Shown: piece after piece, positions 51,415 through 59,808 of the stretch
Numbering within the stretch: position 1 is the stretch's first letter
Layout of the letters: each line of letters opens with the position of its first letter
Source: an uncultured Lachnospiraceae bacterium
GTDB lineage: Bacteria; Bacillota; Clostridia; Lachnospirales; Lachnospiraceae
Assembly: GCA_910579685.1 (NCBI GenBank)
Contig: CAJTVN010000005.1
Coordinates: forward strand, 1 to 64,000
DNA length: 64,000 bases
Direction of reading: 5' to 3'
The notes under the pieces: model-generated
Database searches by the model: none
Seen by the model: only the letters and a program-made list of their open reading frames with translations
Told to the model about the DNA's origin: nothing
Translations under genes and position numbers: made by a program

Positions 51415-52563
51415 ATGGAGAAAGACAGAAAAGCCCTGGAAGAGAAATTGAAAGAATGGTTCGAATGGTTCCACAGAAATCCGGAGCTGTCCTATGAGGA
51501 GTATGAGACTACGGAAAAAATCCGGAGTATTCTGGAACAGGAGGGGATAGAGGTTCTTCCCTGTGAGCTGGAAACCGGGCTGGTAGCGATTATCAGGGGT
51601 GAAGAAAGAGGTCCGGTACAGGCGCTGCGCTGCGATATTGACGCTTTGCCCATCGAGGAGGAGAGCGGGCTGCCCTATTCTTCCGGAATAGCGGGAAAGA
51701 TGCATGCCTGCGGGCATGATTTCCATATCATTGCGGGAATCGGCTGCGCTATCCTTGCTCAGGAGCAAAGAGAGCGTCTTAAGGGAGATGTGAAGATTAT
51801 TTTTCAGCCCGGAGAGGAGACATCCCTGGGGGCTCTCAAAATTCTGGAAACGGATGTTATGGATGACGTGGAGAAAATATGGGGAATCCATGCGGATCCC
51901 ACGAATCAGGTGGGAGTGCTTGGAATATCCGGGGGATATGTCACTGCCGCAGTGGATCGTTTTGTGATCGAGCTTCGGGGAGTGGGGTGCCACGGTGCCC
52001 ATCCGGATGACGGTGCGGACCCTGTTCCCGCAGCGGCGGCCATGGTGCAGGCCCTGCAGACAATCGTTACCAGGAATGTAAATCCTTTTCATCCGGCTCT
52101 TATCAGCGTTACCCGGATTCAGGCGGGAAATACCTGGAACGTGATTCCGGAAACAGCCGAGCTTGAAGGAACAGTCCGGACTATGGATAAGGAGGACAGA
52201 GCCCTTTTTGAGCGCAGGATCAGAGAAATTGCTCGGCATACGGCGGCGGCCTTCGGGATAAATGCATCTGTCAGATGGATTGCCGGTTCTCCTGCCACAT
52301 ACAATGACGGGGAGATGGCGGATTACGCAGTAAAGACTGCGGAAGAATACGGCTTTTGCGTGGTTCCCGAGGAGAGCTCCCTGGGCGGGGACGATTTTTC
52401 CTTTTTTGAGGAAAAGATTCCGGGATGCTATCTTAAGATCGGTACCGGAAAGGGGCAGACCATTCATCAGCCGGGCTTTCGGGTGGATAGAAGCGTAATC
52501 CTGCCTGCTGCGGAGTATCTGTGTGTCCTGCTTCTTGGCTGTGATAGCTGGAGAAAGTTGTGA
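51415..52563 (+). CDS. M20-family amidohydrolase
   Basis: A 382-residue M20D metal-dependent amidohydrolase, cytosolic. The metal ligands are visible in HACGHDFHI, PGEET, HADP and the C-terminal GGDDFSFFEEKIPG followed by HQPGF. Relatives deacylate N-acyl amino acids, hippurate or indole-acetyl conjugates, or cut small peptides. Being the last gene in a peptide-import operon, it probably processes imported N-acylated amino acids or peptides. ATG 51415 is preceded by GGAGGAAGG. Confidence 0.9.
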   Translation: MEKDRKALEEKLKEWFEWFHRNPELSYEEYETTEKIRSILEQEGIEVLPCELETGLVAIIRGEERGPVQALRCDIDALPIEEESGLPYSSGIAGKMHACGHDFHIIAGIGCAILAQEQRERLKGDVKIIFQPGEETSLGALKILETDVMDDVEKIWGIHADPTNQVGVLGISGGYVTAAVDRFVIELRGVGCHGAHPDDGADPVPAAAAMVQALQTIVTRNVNPFHPALISVTRIQAGNTWNVIPETAELEGTVRTMDKEDRALFERRIREIARHTAAAFGINASVRWIAGSPATYNDGEMADYAVKTAEEYGFCVVPEESSLGGDDFSFFEEKIPGCYLKIGTGKGQTIHQPGFRVDRSVILPAAEYLCVLLLGCDSWRKL

Positions 52564-52600
52564 TTAACGATATTTCGCTATATTTTTGAACGAAAAGCAC

Positions 52601-52629
52601 TTGACTCCATGGATGTAAAATGATATGGT
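52601..52629 (+). promoter_or_regulatory. Sigma-A promoter of the heptad-repeat gene
   Basis: TTGACT (52601-52606), 17-base spacer and TATGGT (52624-52629) lie about 95 bases before the gene start. Confidence 0.55.
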
Positions 52630-52722
52630 TATTTTGTGAATTATAAGGTGAGAGGGCTTGAGAAATATTCGTATTTTTATCAATGTAGTCCGCTGCCATT
52701 TGCGGCATGGAAAGGAGAAAAT

Positions 52723-53169
52723 ATGAGTGAAAATAATTTACTTGAGCTGATCTATAAAGAGACTCTTGGAATCAAGGAACAGCAAATCAATACAAATAGG
52801 CGTCTGGATAAGATGGACGAACGTCTTGACGGAATCGACGAACGTTTGGATAAGATGGACGAACGCTTTGACGGAATCGATGAGCGTCTGGATGGAATGG
52901 ACGAGCGTTTTGAAGGAATGGATAAGCGGTTTGATGGTCTTACGCTTCTTGTTACGGAGAACGCGAGACGGCTTAAGAATATTGAACTTACCCTGGAGAA
53001 TGAGATCACACCGAATATTATGCGGGTTGCGGAAGCTCATCTGGATCTGAGCAGAAAGCTGGATGATGCTTTGAAAATCGACAGAGAAAAGGAAATGATG
53101 GTCTTAAAAATAAACATTCTTGACGGTGAAGTGAGGCGTTTGAAAGAAAGGGTGGACTGCCTTGCTTAA
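52723..53169 (+). CDS. Heptad-repeat coiled-coil protein
   Basis: A 148-residue cytosolic protein. Residues 25-75 are a run of seven-residue units of the kind D-E-R-(L/F)-D-G-(I/M), a textbook coiled-coil heptad with hydrophobic a and d positions, encoded by 21-base tandem repeats. The rest (LLVTENARRLKNIELTLENE ... LNGEVRRLKERVD-like end) is also helical. It probably forms a long dimeric or trimeric rod. Proteins of this shape appear in many Firmicutes and phages without clear function. AAAGGAG lies 7 bases upstream. Confidence 0.85.
   Translation: MSENNLLELIYKETLGIKEQQINTNRRLDKMDERLDGIDERLDKMDERFDGIDERLDGMDERFEGMDKRFDGLTLLVTENARRLKNIELTLENEITPNIMRVAEAHLDLSRKLDDALKIDREKEMMVLKINILDGEVRRLKERVDCLA
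52801..52941 (+). repeat. 21-base tandem repeats encoding heptads
   Basis: About seven imperfect copies with the core GA(C/T)GAACGT..GA..GGAAT or its variants follow each other with exact 21-base period, each encoding one heptad. Copy-number change would alter rod length in frame. Confidence 0.75.
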
Positions 53170-53203
53170 GATTTTCTGATACATAATGGAAACATTTAAT
53201 ATT

Positions 53204-53234
53204 GGGCTGCGGCACGCTCTTGGTGCCGCGGCCC
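53204..53234. terminator. Shared terminator hairpin
   Basis: GGGCTGCGGCAC (53204-53215) and GTGCCGCGGCCC (53223-53234) form a 12-base stem with one mismatch between two convergent genes, with TTGTCAATT after it on the plus strand. Confidence 0.65.
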
Positions 53235-53256
53235 TTGTCAATTCCCCCTACGCCAC

Positions 53257-54714
53257 TTACACTTTCTCCCCCATCTGATCCAGAAGCCTTAGCTTGGTAT
53301 CATAGAGCTTTTTGGATAAATCCACATATACCTGGTGGGGATTGACAAAACGTTTGATCTCGTCCCAGAGGGTATCCTGCTCTTTCAGGCAGTAGGCCCT
53401 GATCTCCATGACGCTGGGAGATTCATAGCGGCATTTTCCTTTCTGAAAGACGGGAACGAGCAGTTCCCGGAGGGTGTAGCTTCCGGCAGCCAGAGTTGTC
53501 TTTTTCCAGGGCTCCGCCGGGTCAAAGAGAAGCAGAGGTTCGTTCTCGTCAAAGATTTCGCCTACCAGGCAGATCAGGTCGGCCTTTATCTTGCCGCTCT
53601 CCTTTTCGTAGATGCGGTAGACGGTCTTGTTGCCGGGGTTCGTGACTTTTTCCGTGTTCTCGGAGAGCTTGATCTTGGGTATGAACTCTCCCTCAGGCCC
53701 CATCACTGCCGCCAGCTTGTAGACGCCGCCGAAGGCGGGGTTATCCTTTGCAGTGATCAGGTTTGTCCCTACGCCCCAGGATGTGATGGCGGCTCCCTGT
53801 GCCTTCAGACTCTCGATGAGATATTCGTCAAGATCGTTGGAGGCGGATATGACGGCATCCGGAAAGCCTGCCTCGTCCAGCATCCTGCGGGCCTTCTTGG
53901 AGAGATAAGCCAGATCCCCGCTGTCAAGGCGGATGCCGTAGAAGGTGAGGGGAACTCCTGCTTCCCTCATTTCCGTAAATATGCGGATGGCGTTGGGAAC
54001 ACCGGATTTCAGGGTATCGTAGGTATCCACCAGCAGAATGCAGGCATCCGGATACAGGTCCGCATAGGTTTTGAAGGCCGTGTACTCATCGGGAAAGCTC
54101 ATGATCCAGCTATGCGCATGGGTTCCCTTTACGGGCACGTCAAAGAGCTGTCCGCACAGCACGTTGGAGGTGCCGATACACCCGCCGATCATGGCGGCCC
54201 GGGCCCCGTAGATTCCGGCATCAGGCCCCTGAGCCCTGCGCAGTCCGAATTCCATAATCCCGTCACCCTTTGCGGCGTGGCATACCCTTGCGGCCTTTGT
54301 TGCAATCAGGCTCTGGTGGTTGATAATGTTCAGGATTGCCGTCTCCACCAGCTGCGCCTCCATGATGGGAGCGATGACCTTTACCAGCGGTTCCCGGGGA
54401 AATACAACAGTCCCCTCAGGAATGGCATAGATATCGCCGGAGAAATGGAAATCCGCAAGATACGCAAGGAAATCCTCCTCAAAAATCCCGAGTCCGGAAA
54501 GATAGTCAATATCCTGAGGGGAAAAGTGCAGCTCCCGGATATAGCTGATCAGCTGCTCTAAGCCTGCGGCGATGGCATAGCCGCCATCGCAGGGATTTGT
54601 TCGGTAAAAGGCGTCAAAGATCACGGTCTCATTGCGGTCCTTGTGCCGGAAATAGCCCTGCATCATGGTGAGCTCATAGAGATCGGTCAGGAGCGTTAGG
54701 TTTTGTCTGTCCAT
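53257..54714 (-). CDS. pncB: Nicotinate phosphoribosyltransferase
   Basis: A 485-residue enzyme that joins nicotinate to phosphoribosyl pyrophosphate in NAD salvage. Family motifs are TDLYELTMMQGYF near the start, FGLRRAQGPDAGIYGARAA, GTHAHSWIMSF with the phospho-acceptor His, and VGTNLITAKDNPAFGGVYKL for phosphate binding. The length is that of the bacterial long form. AGGAGG lies before the start. It is followed on the minus strand by a shared terminator. Confidence 0.95.
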   Translation of the reverse strand: MDRQNLTLLTDLYELTMMQGYFRHKDRNETVIFDAFYRTNPCDGGYAIAAGLEQLISYIRELHFSPQDIDYLSGLGIFEEDFLAYLADFHFSGDIYAIPEGTVVFPREPLVKVIAPIMEAQLVETAILNIINHQSLIATKAARVCHAAKGDGIMEFGLRRAQGPDAGIYGARAAMIGGCIGTSNVLCGQLFDVPVKGTHAHSWIMSFPDEYTAFKTYADLYPDACILLVDTYDTLKSGVPNAIRIFTEMREAGVPLTFYGIRLDSGDLAYLSKKARRMLDEAGFPDAVISASNDLDEYLIESLKAQGAAITSWGVGTNLITAKDNPAFGGVYKLAAVMGPEGEFIPKIKLSENTEKVTNPGNKTVYRIYEKESGKIKADLICLVGEIFDENEPLLLFDPAEPWKKTTLAAGSYTLRELLVPVFQKGKCRYESPSVMEIRAYCLKEQDTLWDEIKRFVNPHQVYVDLSKKLYDTKLRLLDQMGEKV

Positions 54715-54768
54715 AAAAGTCCTCCTTTGGAAGCGTCAGGCCGGCGTGGCGGTGCGGCGCATGACGAT

Positions 54769-56016
54769 TTAAAAATAATCTGAAAAATAAGGCTTTTCCA
54801 CGGGGATAAGCCGTTCCAGCCAGGTGAGCATGTAGTATTCCGTGTTGATTTTTTCGTGTTCATAGAGATAAGAGGGGCGTTTATAGCCCATGAGCATGGT
54901 GGTCAGGGTATTTACGGACAGTTCTACCACGTTGATGGACTGATTGTCCTCCACCTGTTCGCAGACCGTTTCCCCGCCCTTCCAGGAAACCATATAATCC
55001 CCTTCGTTCCAGGGAGCCATCTCGTCATGCACCTTAAAATGAATCTTGAAATCCTCGGGCTGAATCTGATAGGGGTAATAGAGCAGAAAGCCCCGCACAT
55101 TCACGATCCTTGCCATTATGTAGGGAGAGATGGTTTCCGTGATTTCGCTGTCCTCAAATAAGTAAGCCATGGGCTCGCCGGAATAATTGTCCCCCTGTAC
55201 CTGATCGATCATGGAAAAATGTGCGCTGATATAATTCCAGAGGCCATAGTTCGCCTCGATATTCAGATATACCATTTCCTTGATATGAAAAATGTCGTTT
55301 GCGATATAGTAGACTACATAGCCCAGAGGCCTGTGTTCTTTGTTATAGTAGACTGCGGCAATCATGTCGTCGTTGTCCCAGCGCCAGTATTCCTCCCAGG
55401 AGAGCTCATCCCGGATCAGAGCCCCGTGGCGCTGCAGGGCAAAATAGGAGTGTACATTGTGGTAATCCTCTGAATCAAGGCTGACGCGCTCTACCATGCC
55501 GTCCACGGGACGGCTTTTGGGAAGCTGGGTATCTTTGACGGTAAAGGAGAGCTTATCCGAGACGATTTCCCATCCCATTTTCCGGTAGAAGGGGATGGAA
55601 TAGGGATAGAGAAAGGAGAGCTCCATCTCCTGTAAGTGCATATAATCAAGCGCATGCTTCATCAGGGAGTGGATCAGCCCTCTCCCGGTATACTCCGGGT
55701 ATGTGGCAACACCGGTAATCCCTCCCATATCCATGAGCTCGTCGTGGATATTCACCTTCATGGAGTAGACCACGATCATGGAGGCCAGCTTGTCCTGATA
55801 AAACCATCCCAGCACATAAGCCTTTTCCAGAATAGGGCGCTTGGCGTATTTGATCTCTTCCTGCTGCCAGCCTGTCTGGAACAGATCATAGGAGGTCACC
55901 TGAAAGGCGTATTGCAGCAGGGCGTTAAACTGCTCCAGATCGCCTTTGTCGAGCTCCCTCATCCTGAAATCTCCGTTTACCTCGATATATTTTCTTGTTT
56001 CTTCTTCCATATTCAT
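54769..56016 (-). CDS. Eis-like GNAT N-acetyltransferase
   Basis: A 415-residue three-part protein: two GNAT-like domains (first one at about 15-150 with the acetyl-CoA loop VATYPEYTGRGLIHSLMKHA) and a C-terminal sterol-carrier-like domain (from about 300). This matches the Eis family, whose mycobacterial member acetylates aminoglycosides; relatives outside mycobacteria have varied or unknown substrates. The GRG-L CoA-binding motif is intact. The C-terminal tyrosines/carboxylate end with FSDYF, as in Eis where the terminal carboxylate is catalytic. Drug resistance should not be assumed. Confidence 0.88.
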   Translation of the reverse strand: MNMEEETRKYIEVNGDFRMRELDKGDLEQFNALLQYAFQVTSYDLFQTGWQQEEIKYAKRPILEKAYVLGWFYQDKLASMIVVYSMKVNIHDELMDMGGITGVATYPEYTGRGLIHSLMKHALDYMHLQEMELSFLYPYSIPFYRKMGWEIVSDKLSFTVKDTQLPKSRPVDGMVERVSLDSEDYHNVHSYFALQRHGALIRDELSWEEYWRWDNDDMIAAVYYNKEHRPLGYVVYYIANDIFHIKEMVYLNIEANYGLWNYISAHFSMIDQVQGDNYSGEPMAYLFEDSEITETISPYIMARIVNVRGFLLYYPYQIQPEDFKIHFKVHDEMAPWNEGDYMVSWKGGETVCEQVEDNQSINVVELSVNTLTTMLMGYKRPSYLYEHEKINTEYYMLTWLERLIPVEKPYFSDYF

Positions 56017-56153
56017 ATAGTTACGACCTTTCCGGATGCTTTCTGTTTCATTTTACACCAGGAAAAAGGCTTCGTCTACGGTTTGATTGCTCTTTTAATC
56101 ATAATTAATTGACAGGGTTCCGGGCATGGCGGAGAACAGTTTCAACTTATGGC

Positions 56154-56181
56154 TTGACAAACCCCGCATCTATAGTGTAGT
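56154..56181 (+). promoter_or_regulatory. Likely promoter of the ileS leader
   Basis: TTGACA (56154-56159) is followed after 16 bases by TGTAGT (56176-56181). The -10 is imperfect, and a TATAGT at 56171 is too close, so the exact promoter is uncertain. Confidence 0.4.
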
Positions 56182-56204
56182 TTTTATTTATATTACAAAG
56201 GCCA

Positions 56205-56501
56205 TGACGAAGACAGTAGCGATTCTTTGACGATTCCAGAGAGCCGGGGCGGGTGGGAGCCGGTATCAGGATAAGGATGCGTGAAGATCACTTCCGAGCC
56301 GCGGACCGAAAGCCGTCCTCGCAGCCTTAGGCTGCAAAAACGGTCAGTAGACTCCTGCCGGACCTCCTCCGTTACGGGAGAGCATATGAAACCGGTGCGT
56401 CCATGGTACTGTGAAGGGAAGACGTGTCGGCGTGTATGGTGTAAACAGGTGGTTAGCGCAGGTTTTTATCCTCGTCCTTTTTACAGGACGGGGATTTTTT
56501 T
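56205..56501 (+). promoter_or_regulatory. T-box leader of ileS (specifier AUC)
   Basis: The 525-base gap before ileS holds a T-box riboswitch. Stem I features include AGAGAGCCGGGG...GTGGGAGCCGG; the specifier region GAAGATCACTTCCGAG has ATC (56287-56289), an isoleucine codon. The conserved T-box is AGGTGGTTAGCGC (56447-56459), which pairs with uncharged tRNA. The terminator stem (56468-56477 with 56485-56494) is followed by seven T. Uncharged isoleucine tRNA would prevent termination and switch on ileS. Confidence 0.85.
56468..56501 (+). terminator. T-box regulated terminator
   Basis: ATCCTCGTCCT and AGGACGGGGAT form a near-perfect stem followed by TTTTTTT. It competes with the antiterminator built from the T-box sequence just upstream. 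Confidence 0.85.
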
Positions 56502-56541
56502 CGCATTTACCTATCGGGCAAAAATTGGAAAGGAGAAAACA

Positions 56542-59500
56542 ATGTATCAGAAAGTATCAACGGATCTGAATTTTGTGACCAGAGAAAAAGAGATCGAGAC
56601 CTTCTGGAAAGAGAGAGACATCTTTAAAAAGAGTATGGAAAACAGAAAGGAGGGCCCCACCTACACCTTTTACGACGGGCCGCCCACGGCTAACGGCATG
56701 CCCCATATCGGACATGTGCTGACCCGCGTGATCAAGGACATGATTCCCAGATACCGCACCATGAAGGGCTATATGGTTCCCAGAAAGGCGGGCTGGGACA
56801 CGCACGGGCTGCCGGTGGAGCTGGAGGTGGAAAAGCTCCTTGGGCTGAACGGGAAGGAGCAGATCGAGGAGTACGGACTGGATCCCTTTATCAGCAAGTG
56901 CAAGGAGAGCGTCTGGAAATATAAGGGTATGTGGGAGGACTTCTCCGGCACGGTCGGATTCTGGGCCGACATGGACGAGCCCTACGTGACCTATCACGAC
57001 GATTTCATCGAGTCGGAATGGTGGGCGCTCAAGCAGATCTGGGATAAGGGCCTTCTGTACAAGGGGTTCAAGATCGTGCCCTACTGCCCCAGATGCGGGA
57101 CCCCGCTCTCCTCGCATGAGGTGGCGCAGGGCTATAAGGCGGTGAAGGAGCGCTCCGCCGTTGTGCGCTTCAAGGCGGTTGGCGAGGACGCTTATTTCCT
57201 GGCATGGACCACCACGCCCTGGACTCTGCCCTCCAATGTGGCGCTGTGCGTGAATCCGGAGGAGACCTATGTGAAGGTGAAGGCGGCGGACGGCTATACC
57301 TATTATATGGCGCAGGCTCTGCTTGAGCAGGTTCTGGGTTCTCTGGCGGAGGAAGGAAAGGCACCCTATGAGATTCTGGAGACCTTTTCCGGGAAGGATC
57401 TGGAATACAGGGAATATGAGCCTCTGTTTGCCTGCACCGGGGAAGCGGCGGCAAAGCAGAAAAAAAAGGGACATTTCGTGACCTGCGACGGCTACGTCAC
57501 CATGACGGACGGTACGGGTATCGTGCACATTGCCCCGGCCTTTGGTGAGGACGATGCCCAGGTGGGACGCAAATATGATCTTCCCTTTGTGCAGTTTGTA
57601 AACGGAAAGGGAGAGATGACTCAGGAGACCCCTTATGCGGGCAAATTCGTGAAGGATGCCGACAAGGATATCCTGGTGGATCTGGACAAAGCGGGGAAGC
57701 TTTTTGCGGCACCCAAATTCGAGCATGACTATCCCTTCTGCTGGAGGTGCGATACGCCGCTCATCTACTATGCGAGGGAATCCTGGTTCATCAAGATGAC
57801 GGCTGTCCGGGATGATCTGGTGCGCAACAACAAGACCGTAAACTGGATTCCGGAGTCCATCGGGGAAGGACGCTTTGGCAACTGGCTGGAGAATATCCAG
57901 GACTGGGGCGTTTCCAGAAACCGTTACTGGGGAACTCCGCTCAATATCTGGGAATGTGAGGACTGCGGCCATCAGGAGGCGGTGGGTTCCAGACAGGAGC
58001 TGGAGGACTTAAGCGGCAATTCTGCGGCCAGGACCGTGGAGCTTCACAGGCCTTACATCGACGAGATTACCTGCAGGTGCCCCAAGTGCGGCAGGACGAT
58101 GAAGAGAGTGCCGGAGGTGATCGACTGCTGGTTTGATTCGGGAGCCATGCCCTTTGCGCAGCACCATTATCCTTTTGAAAATAAAGAGCTGTTCGAGCAG
58201 CAGTTCCCGGCGCAGTTCATCTCTGAGGCCGTGGATCAGACAAGAGGCTGGTTCTACTCGCTGATGGCGGAATCCACCCTGCTCTTTAACAAAGCACCCT
58301 ATGAGAATGTCATTGTGCTTGGCCTGATACAGGATGAGAACGGGCAGAAGATGAGCAAGTCCAAGGGAAATGCGGTGGATCCGTTTGAGGCGCTTGCCAC
58401 CTATGGGGCCGACGCCATCCGCTGGTATTTCTATATCAATTCCGCACCCTGGCTTCCCAACCGCTTCCACGGCAAGGCCGTGATGGAGGGACAGCGCAAG
58501 TTTTTGGGAACCCTGTGGAATACCTATGCGTTCTTTATCCTGTATGCGAATATTGACGGGTTTGACGCAACGAAATATACTTTGGAATACGACAAGCTTC
58601 CCGTCATGGATAAGTGGCTTCTCTCCAGGCTGAATACCGCTATCGGCAAGGTGGATGATCATCTGGAGAACTACAGGATCCCGGAGGCGGCCAGAGTGCT
58701 TGACAACTTTGTGGATGAGATGAGCAACTGGTACGTGCGCCGTTGCCGGGAGCGTTTCTGGGCAAAGGGCATGGAGCAGGATAAGATAAACGCATATATG
58801 ACGCTTTACACGGCCCTGGTGGAGATCTGTAAGTGTGCGGCGCCAATGGTTCCGTTTATGACGGAGCAGATCTACCAGAACATGGTAAGGAGTGTGGATG
58901 AGAAGGCTCCTGAGAGTATTCATCTGTGCGATTTCCCCAAGGCGGATCCCGCAAGGATCGATGCCGGACTTGAGGAGAGCATGGAGGAGGTCCTTTCCGT
59001 GGTGGTGCTGGGACGCGCGGCCCGCAATGCGGCAAATATCAAGAACCGCCAGCCGATCGGAACCATGTATGTGAAGGCGGATCATGAGCTTGGCAAGTAT
59101 TTTAGAGATATCGTGGAGGATGAGCTCAATGTGAAGGAGGTCGCATTCCGGGAGGATGTCAGCGATCTTACCAGCTACAGCTTCAAGCCGCAGCTTCGCA
59201 CCGTGGGACCAAAGTACGGAAAGCAGCTGGGAGGCATCCGGGAATATCTCTCCAATGTGGACGGGAATGCGGCTATGAAACAGCTCAGGAAGGAGGGGGC
59301 TCTTTCGTTTGAGGTGGGAGGATCTGCCGTAACCCTTACCGAGGAGGATCTTCTGATTGATGTGGCCCAGAAAGAAGGGCTTGTGACGGAATCAGACAAC
59401 CGCATTACCGTGGTGCTGGATACCAACCTTACGCAGGAGCTCGTGGAGGAGGGATTTGTCTATGAGGTCATCAGCAAAATCCAGACCATGCGCAAGGAGG

Positions 59501-59700
59501 CGGATTTCGAGGTGATGGATCACATCAGAATCTCCACAAACGGAAATGCCAGAATTTCGGAAATCGTGGCGGCCAACAGAGCCTCCATCTCCGAGAAGGT
59601 GCTGGCGGATGAAATTTTGACGGATACCGGGCTTGCCATCACAAAGGAGTGGAATGTGAACGGCGAAAAGGTTGAGATCGGAGTGGAAAAGTTACAGTAA
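56542..59700 (+). CDS. ileS: Isoleucyl-tRNA synthetase, type 2-like
   Basis: A 1052-residue class I synthetase that charges isoleucine tRNA and edits valine. The signature HIGH is at 55-58 in NGMPHIGHVL and KMSKS at 603-607. A zinc-ribbon pair lies in CEDCG and CPKCG before VPEVIDCWFDSGAMP. The PHIGH context and about 1050-residue length place it in the eukaryote-like type 2 group rather than the shorter type 1; that group is known for reduced mupirocin sensitivity. ATG 56542 follows AAAGGAG; the longer open frame upstream runs through the T-box leader and is not coding. Confidence 0.94.
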   Translation: MYQKVSTDLNFVTREKEIETFWKERDIFKKSMENRKEGPTYTFYDGPPTANGMPHIGHVLTRVIKDMIPRYRTMKGYMVPRKAGWDTHGLPVELEVEKLLGLNGKEQIEEYGLDPFISKCKESVWKYKGMWEDFSGTVGFWADMDEPYVTYHDDFIESEWWALKQIWDKGLLYKGFKIVPYCPRCGTPLSSHEVAQGYKAVKERSAVVRFKAVGEDAYFLAWTTTPWTLPSNVALCVNPEETYVKVKAADGYTYYMAQALLEQVLGSLAEEGKAPYEILETFSGKDLEYREYEPLFACTGEAAAKQKKKGHFVTCDGYVTMTDGTGIVHIAPAFGEDDAQVGRKYDLPFVQFVNGKGEMTQETPYAGKFVKDADKDILVDLDKAGKLFAAPKFEHDYPFCWRCDTPLIYYARESWFIKMTAVRDDLVRNNKTVNWIPESIGEGRFGNWLENIQDWGVSRNRYWGTPLNIWECEDCGHQEAVGSRQELEDLSGNSAARTVELHRPYIDEITCRCPKCGRTMKRVPEVIDCWFDSGAMPFAQHHYPFENKELFEQQFPAQFISEAVDQTRGWFYSLMAESTLLFNKAPYENVIVLGLIQDENGQKMSKSKGNAVDPFEALATYGADAIRWYFYINSAPWLPNRFHGKAVMEGQRKFLGTLWNTYAFFILYANIDGFDATKYTLEYDKLPVMDKWLLSRLNTAIGKVDDHLENYRIPEAARVLDNFVDEMSNWYVRRCRERFWAKGMEQDKINAYMTLYTALVEICKCAAPMVPFMTEQIYQNMVRSVDEKAPESIHLCDFPKADPARIDAGLEESMEEVLSVVVLGRAARNAANIKNRQPIGTMYVKADHELGKYFRDIVEDELNVKEVAFREDVSDLTSYSFKPQLRTVGPKYGKQLGGIREYLSNVDGNAAMKQLRKEGALSFEVGGSAVTLTEEDLLIDVAQKEGLVTESDNRITVVLDTNLTQELVEEGFVYEVISKIQTMRKEADFEVMDHIRISTNGNARISEIVAANRASISEKVLADEILTDTGLAITKEWNVNGEKVEIGVEKLQ

Positions 59701-59725
59701 AATTGCAGTTAAAAGGGCATTTTTC

Positions 59726-59754
59726 TTGTGATCTGGCATTTTCTGGTGTATAAT
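59726..59754 (+). promoter_or_regulatory. Sigma-A promoter of the phosphorylase gene
   Basis: TTGTGA (59726-59731), 17-base spacer and TATAAT (59749-59754). A perfect hairpin GGCGGCAGT/ACTGCCGCC (59761-59780) lies at the expected transcript start. Confidence 0.6.
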
Positions 59755-59760
59755 AGACAA

Positions 59761-59780
59761 GGCGGCAGTGAACTGCCGCC
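59761..59780 (+). promoter_or_regulatory. Hairpin at the 5' end of the glgP message
   Basis: GGCGGCAGT (59761-59769) and ACTGCCGCC (59772-59780) form a perfect stem around GA, starting about seven bases after the -10. It could protect the transcript from 5' decay or overlap an operator. Confidence 0.45.
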
Positions 59781-59808
59781 GGGAAAAATACAAAGTGGAG
59801 GAAAAAGG

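Noticed and set aside
50500..52467. Long minus-strand open frame opposite oppC and the M20 gene
   Set aside because: Both plus-strand genes have full family motifs; the antisense frame is a composition effect.
52801..52941. CRISPR-like array
   Set aside because: The 21-base repeats have no spacers and keep one reading frame with heptad periodicity.
56281..56541. In-frame upstream extension of ileS
   Set aside because: This stretch is the T-box leader and terminator; the family N-terminus begins at ATG 56542 behind AAAGGAG.
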